64,000 bases of DNA from Peronospora farinosa (GCA_947646735.1 CANTFK010000054.1:434001-498000), one strand, 5' to 3'; numbered from the stretch's first letter, positions 31,813 through 44,600 are shown. Program-made: numbers and translations. The notes: generated by a model not told the origin, from the letters alone.

Positions 31813-33283
31813 CTACGTTTCTTCAGGCAACTCCAGCTTCAGCCCGGCAAGCATCGCGTCCTTATCGTCTTGTCTTTTACCAAACAGTTCCTCTACTTCC
31901 ATCACATTTGCAGCCATTACGGGATCACTGTGTTTTATCAACGCAACTGCATCGTCGAAAGCAAACTAACCAGTATCAAGATTAGTTTCCCGCGTTTGAA
32001 TACAGCACCCCACAATATGGTCCTCTTACCAACCCGCGCAAACGTCCGTCCTCAGAAAACATTTCATACGCTTTGCCCACTGCTTCACCCTCTTTTTTTC
32101 CGTATTGTATGCCCTGACCTTCGCCCCCATCCATGACCCAAGTCTCCCACCGACTCATTTCTACTTTGTCACCTGGTTTCTTTGGCTGTTTAACAACAAC
32201 CTTATTCTCGAGTCGTTTTCGAATTGTTACTGCAAACTACACACGAGACGTCAGCATTGAGGAATTAGTGCACCTACAATAGTCATGAGGCTTTAACGTA
32301 CTCCACATTCTTCCAGTGTCTCGCGTAATGCCGCTTGTTCTGGCTGTTCACCTATATTTCGGCCTCCCTTTACAGTGATCCAGTTGGACTTGGCTTGGTT
32401 CGAGCTCGATATGATGACCATTTCGACATCCTCTTTATTGGCGAACCACAAACCTTCTTTACCTTCTACCCGTCTCACAAGAGGTCCCCCGTCCTTGTGT
32501 CGTAAAACAATACAAAATGACATCACTTTCTCACCATTCTCAACCAGTTGTCCGTGTCTGCCAATTGAGGAAGTCATAAGAGGAGATTTGCCTCCTCTGT
32601 TTTCGATCTCCGCTATCTCCTTTTTGGTTCTTGTTAATTTCATTGATGTTCCGGATTGTTTGTGTAAGATTTGGTCATTATTCCACCGATATCCTTTCTC
32701 GAATTCCAATAACAGTAATCTTAATAGCCCATTTTCGCTCAATTTATCATAAGCACTTTTCTCCATTCGCACCCAAAGCGGATCAAGCCCCAACTCTACC
32801 TTCTTGTTGTTCACGATGATGTCTCGTGGGTCGTGTGCTATTTTTGCCACTTCTTCAAAGTCACGGGAGATTGTATCAATATCAGCGGAGAATGTGACTG
32901 TAGTTGAATCAAAATTTTTAAGCGCCTCTGGCCAGAGCTCGGCTAAATCCAAGACATTGGCAAGATGTCTAGAGACGGCCGACAGTGCGCGAGAGTTGTT
33001 CATTGCAGCCGCCTCAACGCCTAACTTGCGAAGGTTTGCACCAGCACAGCTCGGCAAGAACAAAGTCAGGATCACCAAAAAAAGCAAACCCATGGGAAAT
33101 CAAAAGGAACACTACGTAGTCAAACGCGGAATGGATAAATTTTCAAATTGATGCATTGGAACCGAGCACATTCTCGAGATGTTCCTATCCAACCAACACA
33201 TGTATACAATCAGGCAATATAAACATGAATGCACAACAGAGCGACCAATTGTTGAAAATGTCACACATGAAAGCACGTACGTA
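31662..33283 (-). repeat. Direct segmental duplication, copy 2 (Nudix 2 locus)
   Basis: Partner of 24245-25950, same orientation. It ends at the microsatellite-like run GTACGTACGTACGT near 33277-33290. Confidence 0.93.
31813..33093 (-). CDS. Secreted Nudix hydrolase, effector-like, paralogue 2
   Basis: Exons 33093-32302, 32236-32030 and 31965-31813, with the same splice sites as paralogue 1, giving 383 residues. Signal peptide and first 46 residues are identical to paralogue 1 except one substitution. The next about 125 residues are strongly diverged and 28 residues shorter; the Nudix half is again nearly identical, with an unchanged Nudix box. The C-terminal tail differs and ends 4 codons earlier because of a TAG at 31813-31815. 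Non-coding flanks and both introns are conserved, so divergence is concentrated in the central exon part. The pattern fits diversifying selection or gene conversion in an effector pair; that is inference. Confidence 0.85.
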
Positions 33284-34810
33284 CGTACGTCACTTACCCA
33301 TCGGCAGCCAAAGGCGACAACGGACAGAGATGAGAAACTCCAGAAAGCCAGGACTGGCCCACTTACCTTACGGGGGAAGCCCCCAATGTTGACAAGGGGT
33401 GGGAGGGTTTATCCTCACTGCGTAGGCAGCGCAGCGCGCAACTTGAAACTGAAGCGGTCCGCATCATCTCCTAGGTGTGAAACACGTCGACAATGGATCG
33501 AATCACCCTGCACATCGATTAGCTTGAGCCCGGTCTGACAAAAGAACTTCAATAAGAACGTGATGACCCCGTTAAGATCGTGTTAATGTACAGTAGCATT
33601 GGACCAGATACTTGATCCCTCAAGTTAGGTGGATAGTCCATAATTCTAAATCCGCGAAGATGGATGCGGATTGAGAGCTGCTCCAGATTTATATGTCCAT
33701 GTCTCAAAATGTACTAAATTAACACATCACGAAACGAAATCGTTTTGCCATCTACCGGTGTGACTATCCACCAGTTTCAGTTCCCGACAAATGGCACGCT
33801 ATAATATTGCGATCCCGGCAACCAGCACCTAATTTGAGCGGGTGTCTTCGTAAGGCGAACGAAGTCTCAGATGGGACAGAAGTTCCCATTCCTTAGAACA
33901 GTTTTGTGTTTCAAGGAATGGTAAACGAAATTCGGGCACTGTAAGTGTCAATTTAAGTAGATGAGTACGTCGAGGGAAGACAACGGTTCCCTACGTATTA
34001 TCATGTTGTTCATCCGAGCCTGTTGGACCCTAAGATCCGACCAAAAATCAGAGCAAGTCGACTACGAGGTGAAGGCCAGAATTACGTCATGATAGCTCGC
34101 TGGCGTACGAAGATTGCATCATGGTAGATAAAACTAGGGAAACCGCTATGACCACAGCCATTAATACTAAGGCCACAGACAATTGGTATATCGTGGCTGG
34201 TCACCGTTGCACTTGGTGGTCCTAGAGGCGCACTCTAGCAACTCGACGCATGCATAAAGCACATCACCATGTATGACTGAAGCAATTATTCGATGCTCTC
34301 TTTACGCAATTGCACGTAAGCCAATAGGTGGCGATGCTGCTGGGAAGGTAAAGAGTGACAGCCTTGTAGACGGCTGCATTCCTGTGTCTATTCAGATACG
34401 TGTTTGACATATCGTCGCGAGGACGCGCCATAAGTTGCGTCCAGACACGTTTGGCTTTACCTACGTCCTTTAAAATCGGTTCGCTAGGAGTGTCGCTCGT
34501 TGCTGTAAGCGTGTCGACTGGCACAGACTAGAATCTTGAATGGGCTTCACTTATCAAAGAAGGCTTCAGTGTAAGAAATGTAGCGCTTTTACGCATATAG
34601 ACAAAAGCGTTGTCGAACTTTGATCGATGAAGTTTTGTGCAATAGTGGCAGTTGAGCAATGCAATAGCCTAGTAGTAGCAATACTCCAAAAGCTATGCTT
34701 GAGAAAATATCTATAGCAAGGAAAGCGACTGCTTTGGTGGACAAGAAAACTCAACAAACTACTATTTCACTATCTGGTGGGGTTTATGCAAAAGGTATCG
34801 ATGAATCTTC
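33284..34810. other. Intergenic region
   Basis: No gene recognised. 33305-33500 resembles 20300-20480. A minus frame at 34264-34524 lacks an ATG and a domain. Confidence 0.45.
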
Positions 34811-36127
34811 TTACGACCTAGGGAGTGTTGCTACCGCAACTGTACACGCCGACAATTTCTTTGCCTTCAAGTAGCAAGTTAAACAGAATTCCAGACGCTG
34901 CTTTTTGCTTGTCGAGACGATGTACAAGTACTTCTTGACAATGCACTTCTTGCAAACCTTACGTCGACACAAGAAACACGTTTTGCTGCTCTCCAGCAGC
35001 TTCTTGAACCCTATATTAGGTAGCTTGCGGCAGCACGCGCACCCTTCGTGTTTCTCAGCGTTTTCGTGGCTACTTCGACGTTGGGGATACACATGCACAA
35101 ACCACGCGAGTTTCTTAAGATATGACTCCTCGACAACTTGTACAGTGTCTAGCAAGGTCTGACAGAAAAAATGTGTCGATGACCCGATGCTAAAGTGGTC
35201 ACTAGTATTGCAATACCCTCGAAAATAAACCTCCAGCTCGCCTTGACTATTGGATGGCCGCATAATTCGACAGCTTGACATGCGAAAACGTACTAGCCCA
35301 TTCTTGCGGAATTCCGGAACTTCCTCAATTTCTATCGAATGGTTTAGAAAGTAACACACTCGTTCTCCAGTCGAGTCCAGTGTCATACCTATGGACTCAA
35401 GCACCACGACATCTCTTGGCTTTGACACGATACTTCCTGCTTTAGTTGACGAGTAGGAGTTCCACTTGATACCCAAGAATCGAAACGGATCTTGCTGTAT
35501 TGGCCCACGAATTTGCGCCAAGATGCGACTGTCTTTCAAGTTCACATCCATGCTGGTCGCGGCACGCATGACGCTGCGGTCTTTGGTATTTGCTAGAAAG
35601 CCGAGTCCTGCATCATCCACTGAGCCTGAAATCACACCACCACCAAAAATTATAGGTGTATTTGAAGGGCGTGACTTGCCAAGAACACTTTGTTCCAGTG
35701 ATTCCGTGTCAATGCGGCTGTCCTCATAGTAGTGCACACTATCGAATGACGACCCGTCGTCTTGTGACGAGCCGTACGACAAGTGCGTGTTGCTACGTCC
35801 CATCAAGTCGCTCAAGGAGCTGTCGGCTGATAATAATTTGGGACGATGCACAAACGACGATTCGACCGCTTCTTCCGTGTCATGTCGGCCGCGTCGCTGA
35901 CCGCGGGACCGTGATCGATAAGCCGTCATGCTTCCTTTTTCCATTACAATTTTCCATCGGTCCAAGTCAACGGACCTACCGTCGGCTATAAAGTCCTCGC
36001 TGGCTTGCAACGTTTCAGCGACAAGTTGGTCGCTCATTGCTTCAAATTGCTCCGTGTCGGTGCGTGTGAGCACTAACTCCTGAGGTGGAAAGAGATGGCC
36101 GGCATCCCACGAATTTAGAAATCGCAT
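34811..36127 (-). CDS. START-like / FYVE-variant zinc-finger protein, paralogue 2
   Basis: 438 residues from ATG 36127 (upstream frame lacks an ATG). Same layout as paralogue 1: N-terminal helix with QLVAETLQASEDFIADG, WKIVMEKGSMTAYRSR, a serine-rich disordered segment, GSVDDAGLGFLAN, PRDVVVLESIGM, SYLKKLAWFV, then the zinc finger with CACC, CFLC, CKKC and CLTC. The FYVE phosphoinositide motif is again absent (RRKVCKKC). Overall it is only distantly similar to paralogue 1, so the cluster is older than the 22-33 kb segmental duplication. Confidence 0.85.
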   Translation of the reverse strand: MRFLNSWDAGHLFPPQELVLTRTDTEQFEAMSDQLVAETLQASEDFIADGRSVDLDRWKIVMEKGSMTAYRSRSRGQRRGRHDTEEAVESSFVHRPKLLSADSSLSDLMGRSNTHLSYGSSQDDGSSFDSVHYYEDSRIDTESLEQSVLGKSRPSNTPIIFGGGVISGSVDDAGLGFLANTKDRSVMRAATSMDVNLKDSRILAQIRGPIQQDPFRFLGIKWNSYSSTKAGSIVSKPRDVVVLESIGMTLDSTGERVCYFLNHSIEIEEVPEFRKNGLVRFRMSSCRIMRPSNSQGELEVYFRGYCNTSDHFSIGSSTHFFCQTLLDTVQVVEESYLKKLAWFVHVYPQRRSSHENAEKHEGCACCRKLPNIGFKKLLESSKTCFLCRRKVCKKCIVKKYLYIVSTSKKQRLEFCLTCYLKAKKLSACTVAVATLPRS

Positions 36128-37398
36128 TACTCCCACAACTTGAATCAAGTAGTGAGTAATCGAGCAAGAGTGCTTTGCGAAATGACTGATTGTTACTGCA
36201 GCGACCGACTTCAGCAGCTGGGAAAAGCTCCTGTGCTAACGTCACATATGAATAGCTTTGTCGCCTCGTCGCGTCGCTAAGATATAGATGGAAAATCGGT
36301 CGTCGGGTGACTGGGACCTCGAAAGCTAGTAGCCCACAGCGTCGATAAATTTAGCACACCGTCAGCAGCACGAGGTACGTCGTGGAAGAGTCAGGCCGTG
36401 TGGATCAAAAATAGCTATTCTATAGCATCGAGTGATCCGCCAGGTGTGCTGACTGCTGTGCGCTTTGCCTCGGCTGTCACCATTGCGATTAAGCACTGGA
36501 AAATTCCAACTTCCCGTCCATGACTTGTATTGCAGAGCATTTCGATGAAAGGATTCTTTGCATAACCACGCTGCCGCAGTGCTGCGTCAGACGAAACCCC
36601 GCCTACAAACAAAGAGCGGTCTATCGAATCGGAGGTCATTGACAAGGAGGCTTGTATGAATAGGCTATCTGCCACGTGCTCTCTATTGCTCTGGGACAAG
36701 TGAGCATATCAACACCTGTGTTGAGTGCTTTATGATGCAAAGGCTAAAGCCGAGGCGGTCGCCAAGTCGTGGACTGCCGACAAAATATTTGGTGCCGTCG
36801 AGATTGTGTCCAGCAGATACCATTGTGAACCAGTACGGTTTACGAAGTACGCTTTGATACAAACTGTAGCTAGCGTACAACGGCGTGGTGATTCCTCTGC
36901 GGCACCTCTGCTTTCGATATAATTTGTAGGTTGCACTCGTACAGAAGCAATGGAGGTAGATGCAGCAGGGATATGGTGACGCTTTGGTCGCGACAACTTT
37001 TACGCACAACAGCCGACATAAGAATCTAACAGCGGGAGCATAGTTTGAGATGGTCGTTAGGTGTAATGCGCCTCGTGTCCAGATGAAGAGGATTCATCTC
37101 ATTAGCCTTGCGCTCTGTGTAATTACTAATCAGCATCGTCTCTCCTTGATGTGTCTTGCGCGACGCTCGTAAATCGGTGCCCACCTTTGTGAAAAAGAGG
37201 GCCCTTGCTTCGCTTTATCTTGCAGTTAAGGCTTTGCCAGCCACTACGAAGAAAGGACCATATCGTTGTATCCTCCATGAAGCTAAGTAGGGTAAGACGG
37301 CATCAGCTTTTTCGTACATGTGCTGTTGTCTAGATTGATTAAATTTACGGCTGCATTAGTCACTAGTCAGATCGATGTACGTTTCCCTCGCTACTATC
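36128..37398. other. Intergenic region
   Basis: Short frames on both strands, none recognised. Confidence 0.45.
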
Positions 37399-38742
37399 TC
37401 ATTCCTTCCTTTGGACGTTGCTACTACACTTGAGCTGCGCAGTAGCAACGTCCCAAGCCGACATCCTTCTGGCTTCAATCACACACGGGACACAGAAAGT
37501 AAATTGACGTTGGAGGTCTTCTTCAGCTTTCATGAGCAGCTTCTTGTGCACGCTGCACTTCTGACAGATTGTATGTCGGCATATTGCGCAGATGGCTCTT
37601 TGGATGAGGCTGGCAATTTTCTTGGCGTTTTTGCCGCACACAGAGCACTCCTTGGTCTGGTGGGATGATGTGTCGCTCGGACCACGGCGGGACAGCTGCC
37701 ACGCAAGTTTCTTGAGGTACGAGGCCTCGACAATCCCTACGACGTCAACTACGCCCTGTGAGAACACATTCAAACCAATGACTGCTGGTAGGTTACCGCC
37801 CATGTCTGCATACCCTCGAGCATACGCGTCGATTTTAGTGTCGGAGATCTGACGCATAATGTAGCAGATTGACAAATTTAAACGAACGATATTAAACCGA
37901 TCAGGGGGCACGGGGCACTCGTCCAACTCGATCGAGTGAGCAAGAGTGTAGTACACTCGCTCGCCATCCGAGTCCAACGCAATCCCCGACGACTCTAAGA
38001 ACACGACATCGCGTCGAGAGGCAAAGGTGGTAATGTCAAGAGCAGCCCATTTGATGCCGACATACCGGAACGGGTCTTCCTCACTCGGTGACTGGAACGA
38101 AGCGAGCACTTTGCGGCACACAAAGCCGTCGTTTTTCACGTACGCATTGCGCTCAAACCAAGCTTCGTCTGTGTGTGCAAGCGCTCCAAATGCCACGTCT
38201 TCCACGGACCCGTCAATACTGCCGACCGCTGCAACTAACGGAATATTTGTCGGCTTGACTTTTTCAAGAACACTCTCATCAGGAAAAACCGAGAAGGAAC
38301 CGCAATCACTTGATGAGCTCTGTGTATATGTAGATTGCTGCGTCTGCGAATGATTGCTGGAAGAATTTTCCACAGCTTGCTCGGGTTCTTCATCTTCCTC
38401 GTCGGGGGTGAACCCGTGTGGCCGTCCTGCCATATTCGCTTGATGTTGTTGCTGCTCTATCGTATTAATTGACAACAACCGTGGTCTACTTGGTCGTTTC
38501 TCGTTCATGAGATTAAGTCGCTTGGAACCAGAACGACGGGTGCGATACACGTGAACCTTTTCACGGGACTTGACATGTTTCCACAGACGAGAGTCCAACT
38601 GCCGATTGTTCGCAATGAAATGTTCGTACGCACAAAGCGTCTCGGCCACTACGCGATCGGCCATCTCGGTCAATGCTTGTTGGCGTTCTTTAGGGAGGTT
38701 GATTTGATCCGGTATGAATGTGTCCGAGTCCTTAAAAACCAT
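37399..38742 (-). CDS. START-like / FYVE-variant zinc-finger protein, paralogue 3
   Basis: The frame is open back to 39186, but the ATG at 38742 gives an N-terminus (MVFKDSDTFIPDQINLPKER) that parallels paralogue 1 (MAKFNVHDVALPDIKLTPER), so I choose it: 447 residues. It shows KHVKSREKVHVYRTRR, a glutamine/serine-rich disordered part with an acidic patch (about 100-165), GSIDGSVEDVAFGALAH, RRDVVFLESSGI, ASYLKKLAW, and the finger with CSVC, CAIC, CQKC and CVPC. It lacks RRHHCR. The upstream extension to 39186 has no family similarity and is probably not translated. Confidence 0.85.
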   Translation of the reverse strand: MVFKDSDTFIPDQINLPKERQQALTEMADRVVAETLCAYEHFIANNRQLDSRLWKHVKSREKVHVYRTRRSGSKRLNLMNEKRPSRPRLLSINTIEQQQHQANMAGRPHGFTPDEEDEEPEQAVENSSSNHSQTQQSTYTQSSSSDCGSFSVFPDESVLEKVKPTNIPLVAAVGSIDGSVEDVAFGALAHTDEAWFERNAYVKNDGFVCRKVLASFQSPSEEDPFRYVGIKWAALDITTFASRRDVVFLESSGIALDSDGERVYYTLAHSIELDECPVPPDRFNIVRLNLSICYIMRQISDTKIDAYARGYADMGGNLPAVIGLNVFSQGVVDVVGIVEASYLKKLAWQLSRRGPSDTSSHQTKECSVCGKNAKKIASLIQRAICAICRHTICQKCSVHKKLLMKAEEDLQRQFTFCVPCVIEARRMSAWDVATAQLKCSSNVQRKE

Positions 38743-39599
38743 CCTTTTTGGACGGACACTAGTCGTTACAGAGTAAGTCTTGAAGTGGCCAATGCTGTTG
38801 ACGATCGATGCATCGTACGGTCCGCAGGAGACTTGAAAGACAGGGCACTCGTTCTCGGGAGATTGGCCACAAGCATACATGTCGTTCGTCACGCTAACAA
38901 ATCTTGGACCAGAACCCACTTTAGCAAGAAGAGACATTAACCTCATGCTGGTCACGCGGTGCCTAGGGAGCAGAAATGGAACACTGCGACAAATATTCTC
39001 TTCTCTAATTATTCCTGCTCGCCACATTGACAAGCAAATGCTGTGAATAGAAGTGAACTTTTGATGTCGAGGACGACCCGAAGCTGATCTACCATTTAAT
39101 GTATTCACATGCATGTAACACGAATAAACATGGAAAGGATGGCAACACCCTTCACGTTTATACAGCCATTTGACTCCTTGAATCAAGCCATCACATAGCA
39201 GCTCAATGGTGGTTGTGTAAAACTTGTTGCCAATTCCAGCAGGGATTACTTGAAACTCTCTGCTGATTGAATCCTACATTTCGCAGCAACACGACAACAA
39301 GGAAGCAAAAGAAAGCAGAGAAAATTTGGTCAAGGCCTTGGTTTCGTATCCATGAATTACCAACGAAGTGCGCTGGACTTGAACATGAGGAAGAGAACTC
39401 TATACTTGATACTCTCTAGTCAATCACGGGTTTTCTAAAACACTTCAATTCATATGATTTGTACGGACACGTTATACGCGTCGTCAATGACTTTACTTGA
39501 GATTGTGTTACTACATGCTAGGTCTCTAATGTCCGTTGTTATCACGATCACGATTGGACTCTTATCACGTTGGTCTCTTCAATCACGATGTCATGGCCA
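38743..39599. other. Intergenic region
   Basis: Upstream region of START paralogue 3; nothing further recognised. Confidence 0.45.
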
Positions 39600-40716
39600 A
39601 CCAACTTCGTGCGTTTAGAGACACACGATGAAAAGTAAAAGATGATCGGGACGTTCTTCGGGCGACACAATGGACAACTTTGACTGAAAATACCGTTTGC
39701 TGCATAAAGACAGACAGAAGATCTGCACTAGACTCGAAGCTTGATGCCGCTCTTGCCGCATAAAAACGCAGTGTTGCAGAACGAAGTGCCTACAATCCAC
39801 CCTCTCCATGCTAACTTATAGACCATGTCAGTTTCTTGAGGTACGGATCCCGGAGAAAGCAGCGAAAAGAAAGCTTACGCTGAATTGCTTGGGCATTCTG
39901 ACTGCCCGTGTCCACAATTTGCTTCGATCTTGTGTTCTATGAGCTTTCGCATGATGTAGCAGCTCGAGGGATATATACAAATCATGCTAAATTGGTCAAG
40001 TAGTCGAGGAACGTGTGCTAACTGGATCGATATGTGTAGACTGTATCCACGTAGCGCAATTCCTAGTAAGGGCCGCCAAATGAGACGTCTTCGACGGACC
40101 CGTCCATGGCGCTCATCGCTGCGATAAACGGCTTCATCTTGGCTAGACCACTGCCTTTACATAATCGCAAAGATTTGCCCTCACTGTGCATTGGTGTGGT
40201 CGTCATCGACAATAGCAAGTGGGAACCTACTGCAATTGGATTGCGTTGGTGCTGCTTTACGGCGTTGTTCGACAGCAATTTTAGCCGACTCAGATCTCTC
40301 TCATTCAAGTTACTACTTTTACTCGTGTCTTGCTACCTGGTCCACGCGAACTTCAAGTGGGCTTGTTCATGAAACTTGACTTTCTTCCCGATAAGACCGC
40401 GGTCGTCGATGTACAAATTTTCGTTCGTCTGCAAAGTCTCCGATACGATCCGATCAGTCAAGTCGGTTAATGTCTGCTTTGCCTCCGGCATGATAATCAA
40501 GCATTTTGGCAGAGCCGCGTCCATTACCGTAAAACTCTTTATGCTCCAAAGTCTCCGATAACAGAGTCGACTTGAATGAGCTCCTAAACGGGGACTTAGT
40601 TGCTGGAGTGGGAGTGTCTCGATCAGAAACATCAAATAGCCTGTCTTTCCGATGCCTGGGCTTTGAAACCGCTTGGCAGACAGCCTGCACCAGTCACATG
40701 TTCGATGCACGCGCAA
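39600..40716 (-). pseudogene. START/FYVE pseudogene 4
   Basis: Family blocks appear in the right order but in different frames: an N-terminal part near 40390-40530 (EAKQTLTDLTDRIVSETLQ), SAMDGSVEDVSFGG near 40070-40110, YLKKLTWS near 39820-39845, and a finger remnant with only part of the cysteines (39615-39809). Large parts of the START fold are missing. Confidence 0.75.
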
Positions 40717-41016
40717 AGCAAATTACAGTCATAGAGCTGCTTCATTGATCTGCATAATATATTACAGTTAGCCGTGGTCACCCGATAGACGACGGTGCCT
40801 TTAACTATCAACCGTCATGGCCGCTTCGGCAGGAATGACGAAGGGTGGAGCTCACTACTTTTCGTGTTTGCAGTAGACGAGTATACGGTTGTCACGACAC
40901 GGACCAAGAACGAGCATGGGGGTCCTCGTCGATTCTGTCCTTGAGACGACGATGCAACGCCTGGCTTACAGCATAGCAACCATTCGAGTGTGCAACGCAA
41001 TGGCTCATCGAAGAGA

Positions 41017-41640
41017 TCACCCGCTCGGTGATTTTTGACGAGGTTGGTGGTGATGCTGATTGCACGGCTTATTCAGGTATGTATGTGTCCGCGTTTTCAG
41101 CTTCGAAGGCAACGTGCTGGGCGACCTCCCACGCCGATAGTTCCTTAGCCTCGATAACACACGACTGACAGCGGCGAAGCTTAGTTTTAATGCTCCTACT
41201 GAACGCTGCACTTGCTGCACCTTACATTGTGGCAAACCAGACAACCAGACGGTCGAACGAGACTTCCAAGTTGCTTTGGACTGGTAGCAGATGCCGCAGC
41301 TTCACCTTAATCAGCACACCGTGTTTCAACAGCGAGAAGGATTCGGCACTGCGGCTAATGGTGCACAACGTCTGCGATCTCGAAACTTTGTTCTCGACGT
41401 ACAAATTGCATACGAACCACCGACTTATGGTATTAGCTACGGCGCCAAACGCCACGTCCTTCACCTCTACGGTCTAATGATAATTATACTGGTGGCCGCT
41501 ACTGCATGTGGCGCGTTGGCCGGCTCGACATTGGCGACCTCATGCACGAAAAGGAGCCGACGTCACTGCTGCCACATTTATACCGGGCCTTGTCGTCAGA
41601 GAACGGTTGACTAGATGCTGCGGCGTATTCCAGCGCAAAG
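41017..41640 (-). pseudogene. START/FYVE pseudogene 5
   Basis: VKDVAFGAVANT followed by WFVCNLYVENK (41390-41464) matches the central START block of paralogue 3 (VEDVAFGALAHT, WFERNAYVKN). Other parts are scrambled or lost, and the frame breaks repeatedly. Probably a tandem duplicate at an advanced stage of decay. Confidence 0.6.
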
Positions 41641-44600
41641 GAAGATAGCAGATATGGTCGAATCAAATTCTACTTGTCCAGCGATTGACCATGAGGCTTG
41701 TGCAGCTTCCTATGTCTGAAATGAAAGATGCGTATCTTTGTTTGGTCCTGCCTGGTCGTTACTTGTACGTCTGGCAATCGTTCGACAATGATAGTCAGTT
41801 GGACTTAGTGCTGCGACTGGAATCACGAACATGAGCAAGACACTAGATTAATTTGATCGTGTGTGCAAGTCTTGGAATGATGCCTAAAACGGTACCTCCA
41901 GTTTGATGGGGCAAAATCTGTCGGCAATGAGGTGACCTCTATGGCACTTTGCCAGCACCAATATATCGACACACGTCATTGTGAACGTTGCAGTCTTTTG
42001 TCGACATTTCGTGCATCTCGTGCATTACCTACCGTAACTAACGTACAAACTCCTTCGACAACATTTTTCATCGCAAAGGCAATGGGCTCCCATTGGAGTT
42101 GATCCATAACGGAACGTTTTACATTATGCAATGATGACGTTTGAAGGCAAACGTGCTACAAGCAAAGCTCAACTCAATCCGGGAACCACTTTTTGATTTT
42201 TGCAGGGTAGTGGTCAATGCCATTATTGAACAGATTTATGCTTTAGCTGCAGATGTTACCTGATCGCATAAAGACATTCTGTGGTCTTCTCGCGCTGAGT
42301 TGAATCAACTCGGCGTATACTTGTCGAATCCGCGTAGCAATAAGTAACACATTCCCGTTATTCAACATCTTTAACGACGTTTTCATAAGAATACTGTTTT
42401 ATAAGGTGCAGTCAAGTGATTGTAATTGCCGATGTTGATGACAGGTATAGTCACGACCAATGCTCTTATGTCGAGATCTTTGATCCAGTCGACTAAATCC
42501 CAGCCGCCACCAAAGATTGGAATTCAGCATGATCACCTGATTGAAGCGCAATCTCGAGACAACAGCTATAACCATTTTTACACAGGATACAATAGATAGC
42601 CAGCTACTAACGGTAAATAAGAACGTATAAGATGTCCACTTTGATGCTTGAATTTGAATGTCATGCCATAGCGGCCTACAAAAGCGAATCATTGAGGCAC
42701 AGGCAAGCACTATAAAGTGAAAACTCGCTACGTCTGACGTTTGTACTACGTGGTAGCTTTAAACTATTAACGTACCATCGAATCATGTTCGTTTGCTGCA
42801 GCTCCCTCGTCTCGTTGTTTTGTAGCAAAATACTTCAAGACAGCAACGACTAGAAAATACGGTATCATAGTTACCTTTACAGTAGAGTGGGCGCATCTTG
42901 CTGATCTACGACTCAACTAGCCAGCTTATTTTTGCTTTCACTCACGGAAGGCCTCACCTCGGCCATCGTCGTGTGTGTTGCATCATATCACAACAGTATG
43001 GTCAATTGTATTTCTTTGGCAGTGGTAGTAGTGACCGCTTCCTTAGAGGAATCAGTGAAGAAAATCCAACTGCTGTACCACGTCATGCAATTGTGATCTG
43101 GCCCAACTTGTTTCTTGTGTGTCTGTGGCCGTTCAACTTCTTTCTTGATTCAGTTGATAGTACTATCGCATATGTTCAATGTAGAAGACCAATGTAAAGT
43201 ATCTAAGGCCTGGCATTGTTTTGCAATTTGCTGGCATCCTACGTCTTTTGCTATACTGACAATGAGAATTAAACTACTGCGCTCTCGTAACAAGTACCGA
43301 GCTGAATCAAAGCCACCACGAAACGGCTGGAAGGCGCATCTATAGCGCTACAGATGACGAAGCTTGCATAGCAAACATTTTTCCCTGTGGGCTTTAAGTA
43401 AAGAATAGGTGGGATAAAAGACGATAGCGGTCAATCACCAGTTAGTAAGCGCACTACGATTCGTCTTTCCTCCTGTACATACAGCATTTATTTCCTCGAT
43501 ACATGTATTGATTGACCTGTGCGTACACGTTGTTGAATGTATAATAAGCAGACCCAATCCATTCCTAGAACAAATAGAATCACTACCTTAGAGTTTTCCG
43601 CCTCAGATCGTGTCAGATTCCACGTCACAAAGCGTTGAATGAGATATGACGCAGTCGCAAGTTGTTGCTCGCCGTAGTTACATGACTTGTATCCTGACCA
43701 TCAAGTTTAATGCTATGCCTTATATACAAATTTGGTTGCTGGCTCTGCAGTGAGTTTGGGCATCGAACCGGTCGTCTAGAAATGTTACTAAGTTTACCCT
43801 GCGGCTCACCGGCAGTGGCTGACGGGGTAGCAACTACTCGGTAACGTTGCAGTGTGAAAAAGCGCCAAGCGCCACGCGTTCGCCGAGAACAACAAGGACA
43901 AAGATACGATGGAGGCATATCAATTGATGGGTTATGCAAAATATCGAGCATTGGTCGCTGAGTTTTGTTTTCAGCAGCGAACAAGAAGAGAATCACAGTG
44001 GAATGAAGGCCCTCTACGTTTCTTCTTTGGAACGATGTTCTTTGATTCCCTTTTTTTGGTGGCAGCATACTGTAGTAGTCGCAAGCAAACCTTTGGGTAT
44101 ATTTTATACACCTCTGCCGGTCAAGTAGGCGTAACTGCCATTCAATAGGATCGTCGTCAACGCCCTTTCACGTCTCGTCCGTTTTTGCTTGGTAGAGTGG
44201 GTGGGCATCTTGTACCAAAGGCAGCTTGATGGACATCTCGAGATGTCAAAAGTGTTTGTTCACGACAACATTACGGCTTTGAGGTCAATGCGATGATATG
44301 ATAAGCAAATTTGCTGGTCGTCAAGCGCAAATAGAAAGATTTTCGTCTCTTCGCAATGTCGTGCGCTGACTCGGGCAAACGCCAGTGCAGTGCTTTCGCT
44401 GAGAAACAGCTCGAGATTTTTCCTTTTGATGACCATCATGGGATTGCCCATTTTCACGCCTCTATATGTTCCTTCTTACAATGTTAAAGATTGAAATTGG
44501 GTGCATCAAGTACATGGTTCTCATCTGAAACCGTTACGAAGACTAAAACTAGGTCAAAAAGGTCAGTCTCTTTGTCGCGGCATCGCCAAGAGACGTACAG

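Noticed and set aside
24384..33093. RxLR motif in the Nudix proteins
   Set aside because: Only SRHL and similar partial strings follow the signal peptide; no canonical RxLR-EER was found.
33998..34134. Possible chromodomain-like relic (LRGEGQNYVMIARWRT)
   Set aside because: Too short and isolated to assign to an element.
38743..39186. N-terminal extension of START paralogue 3
   Set aside because: No similarity to the other paralogues, which start at the position equivalent to 38742.
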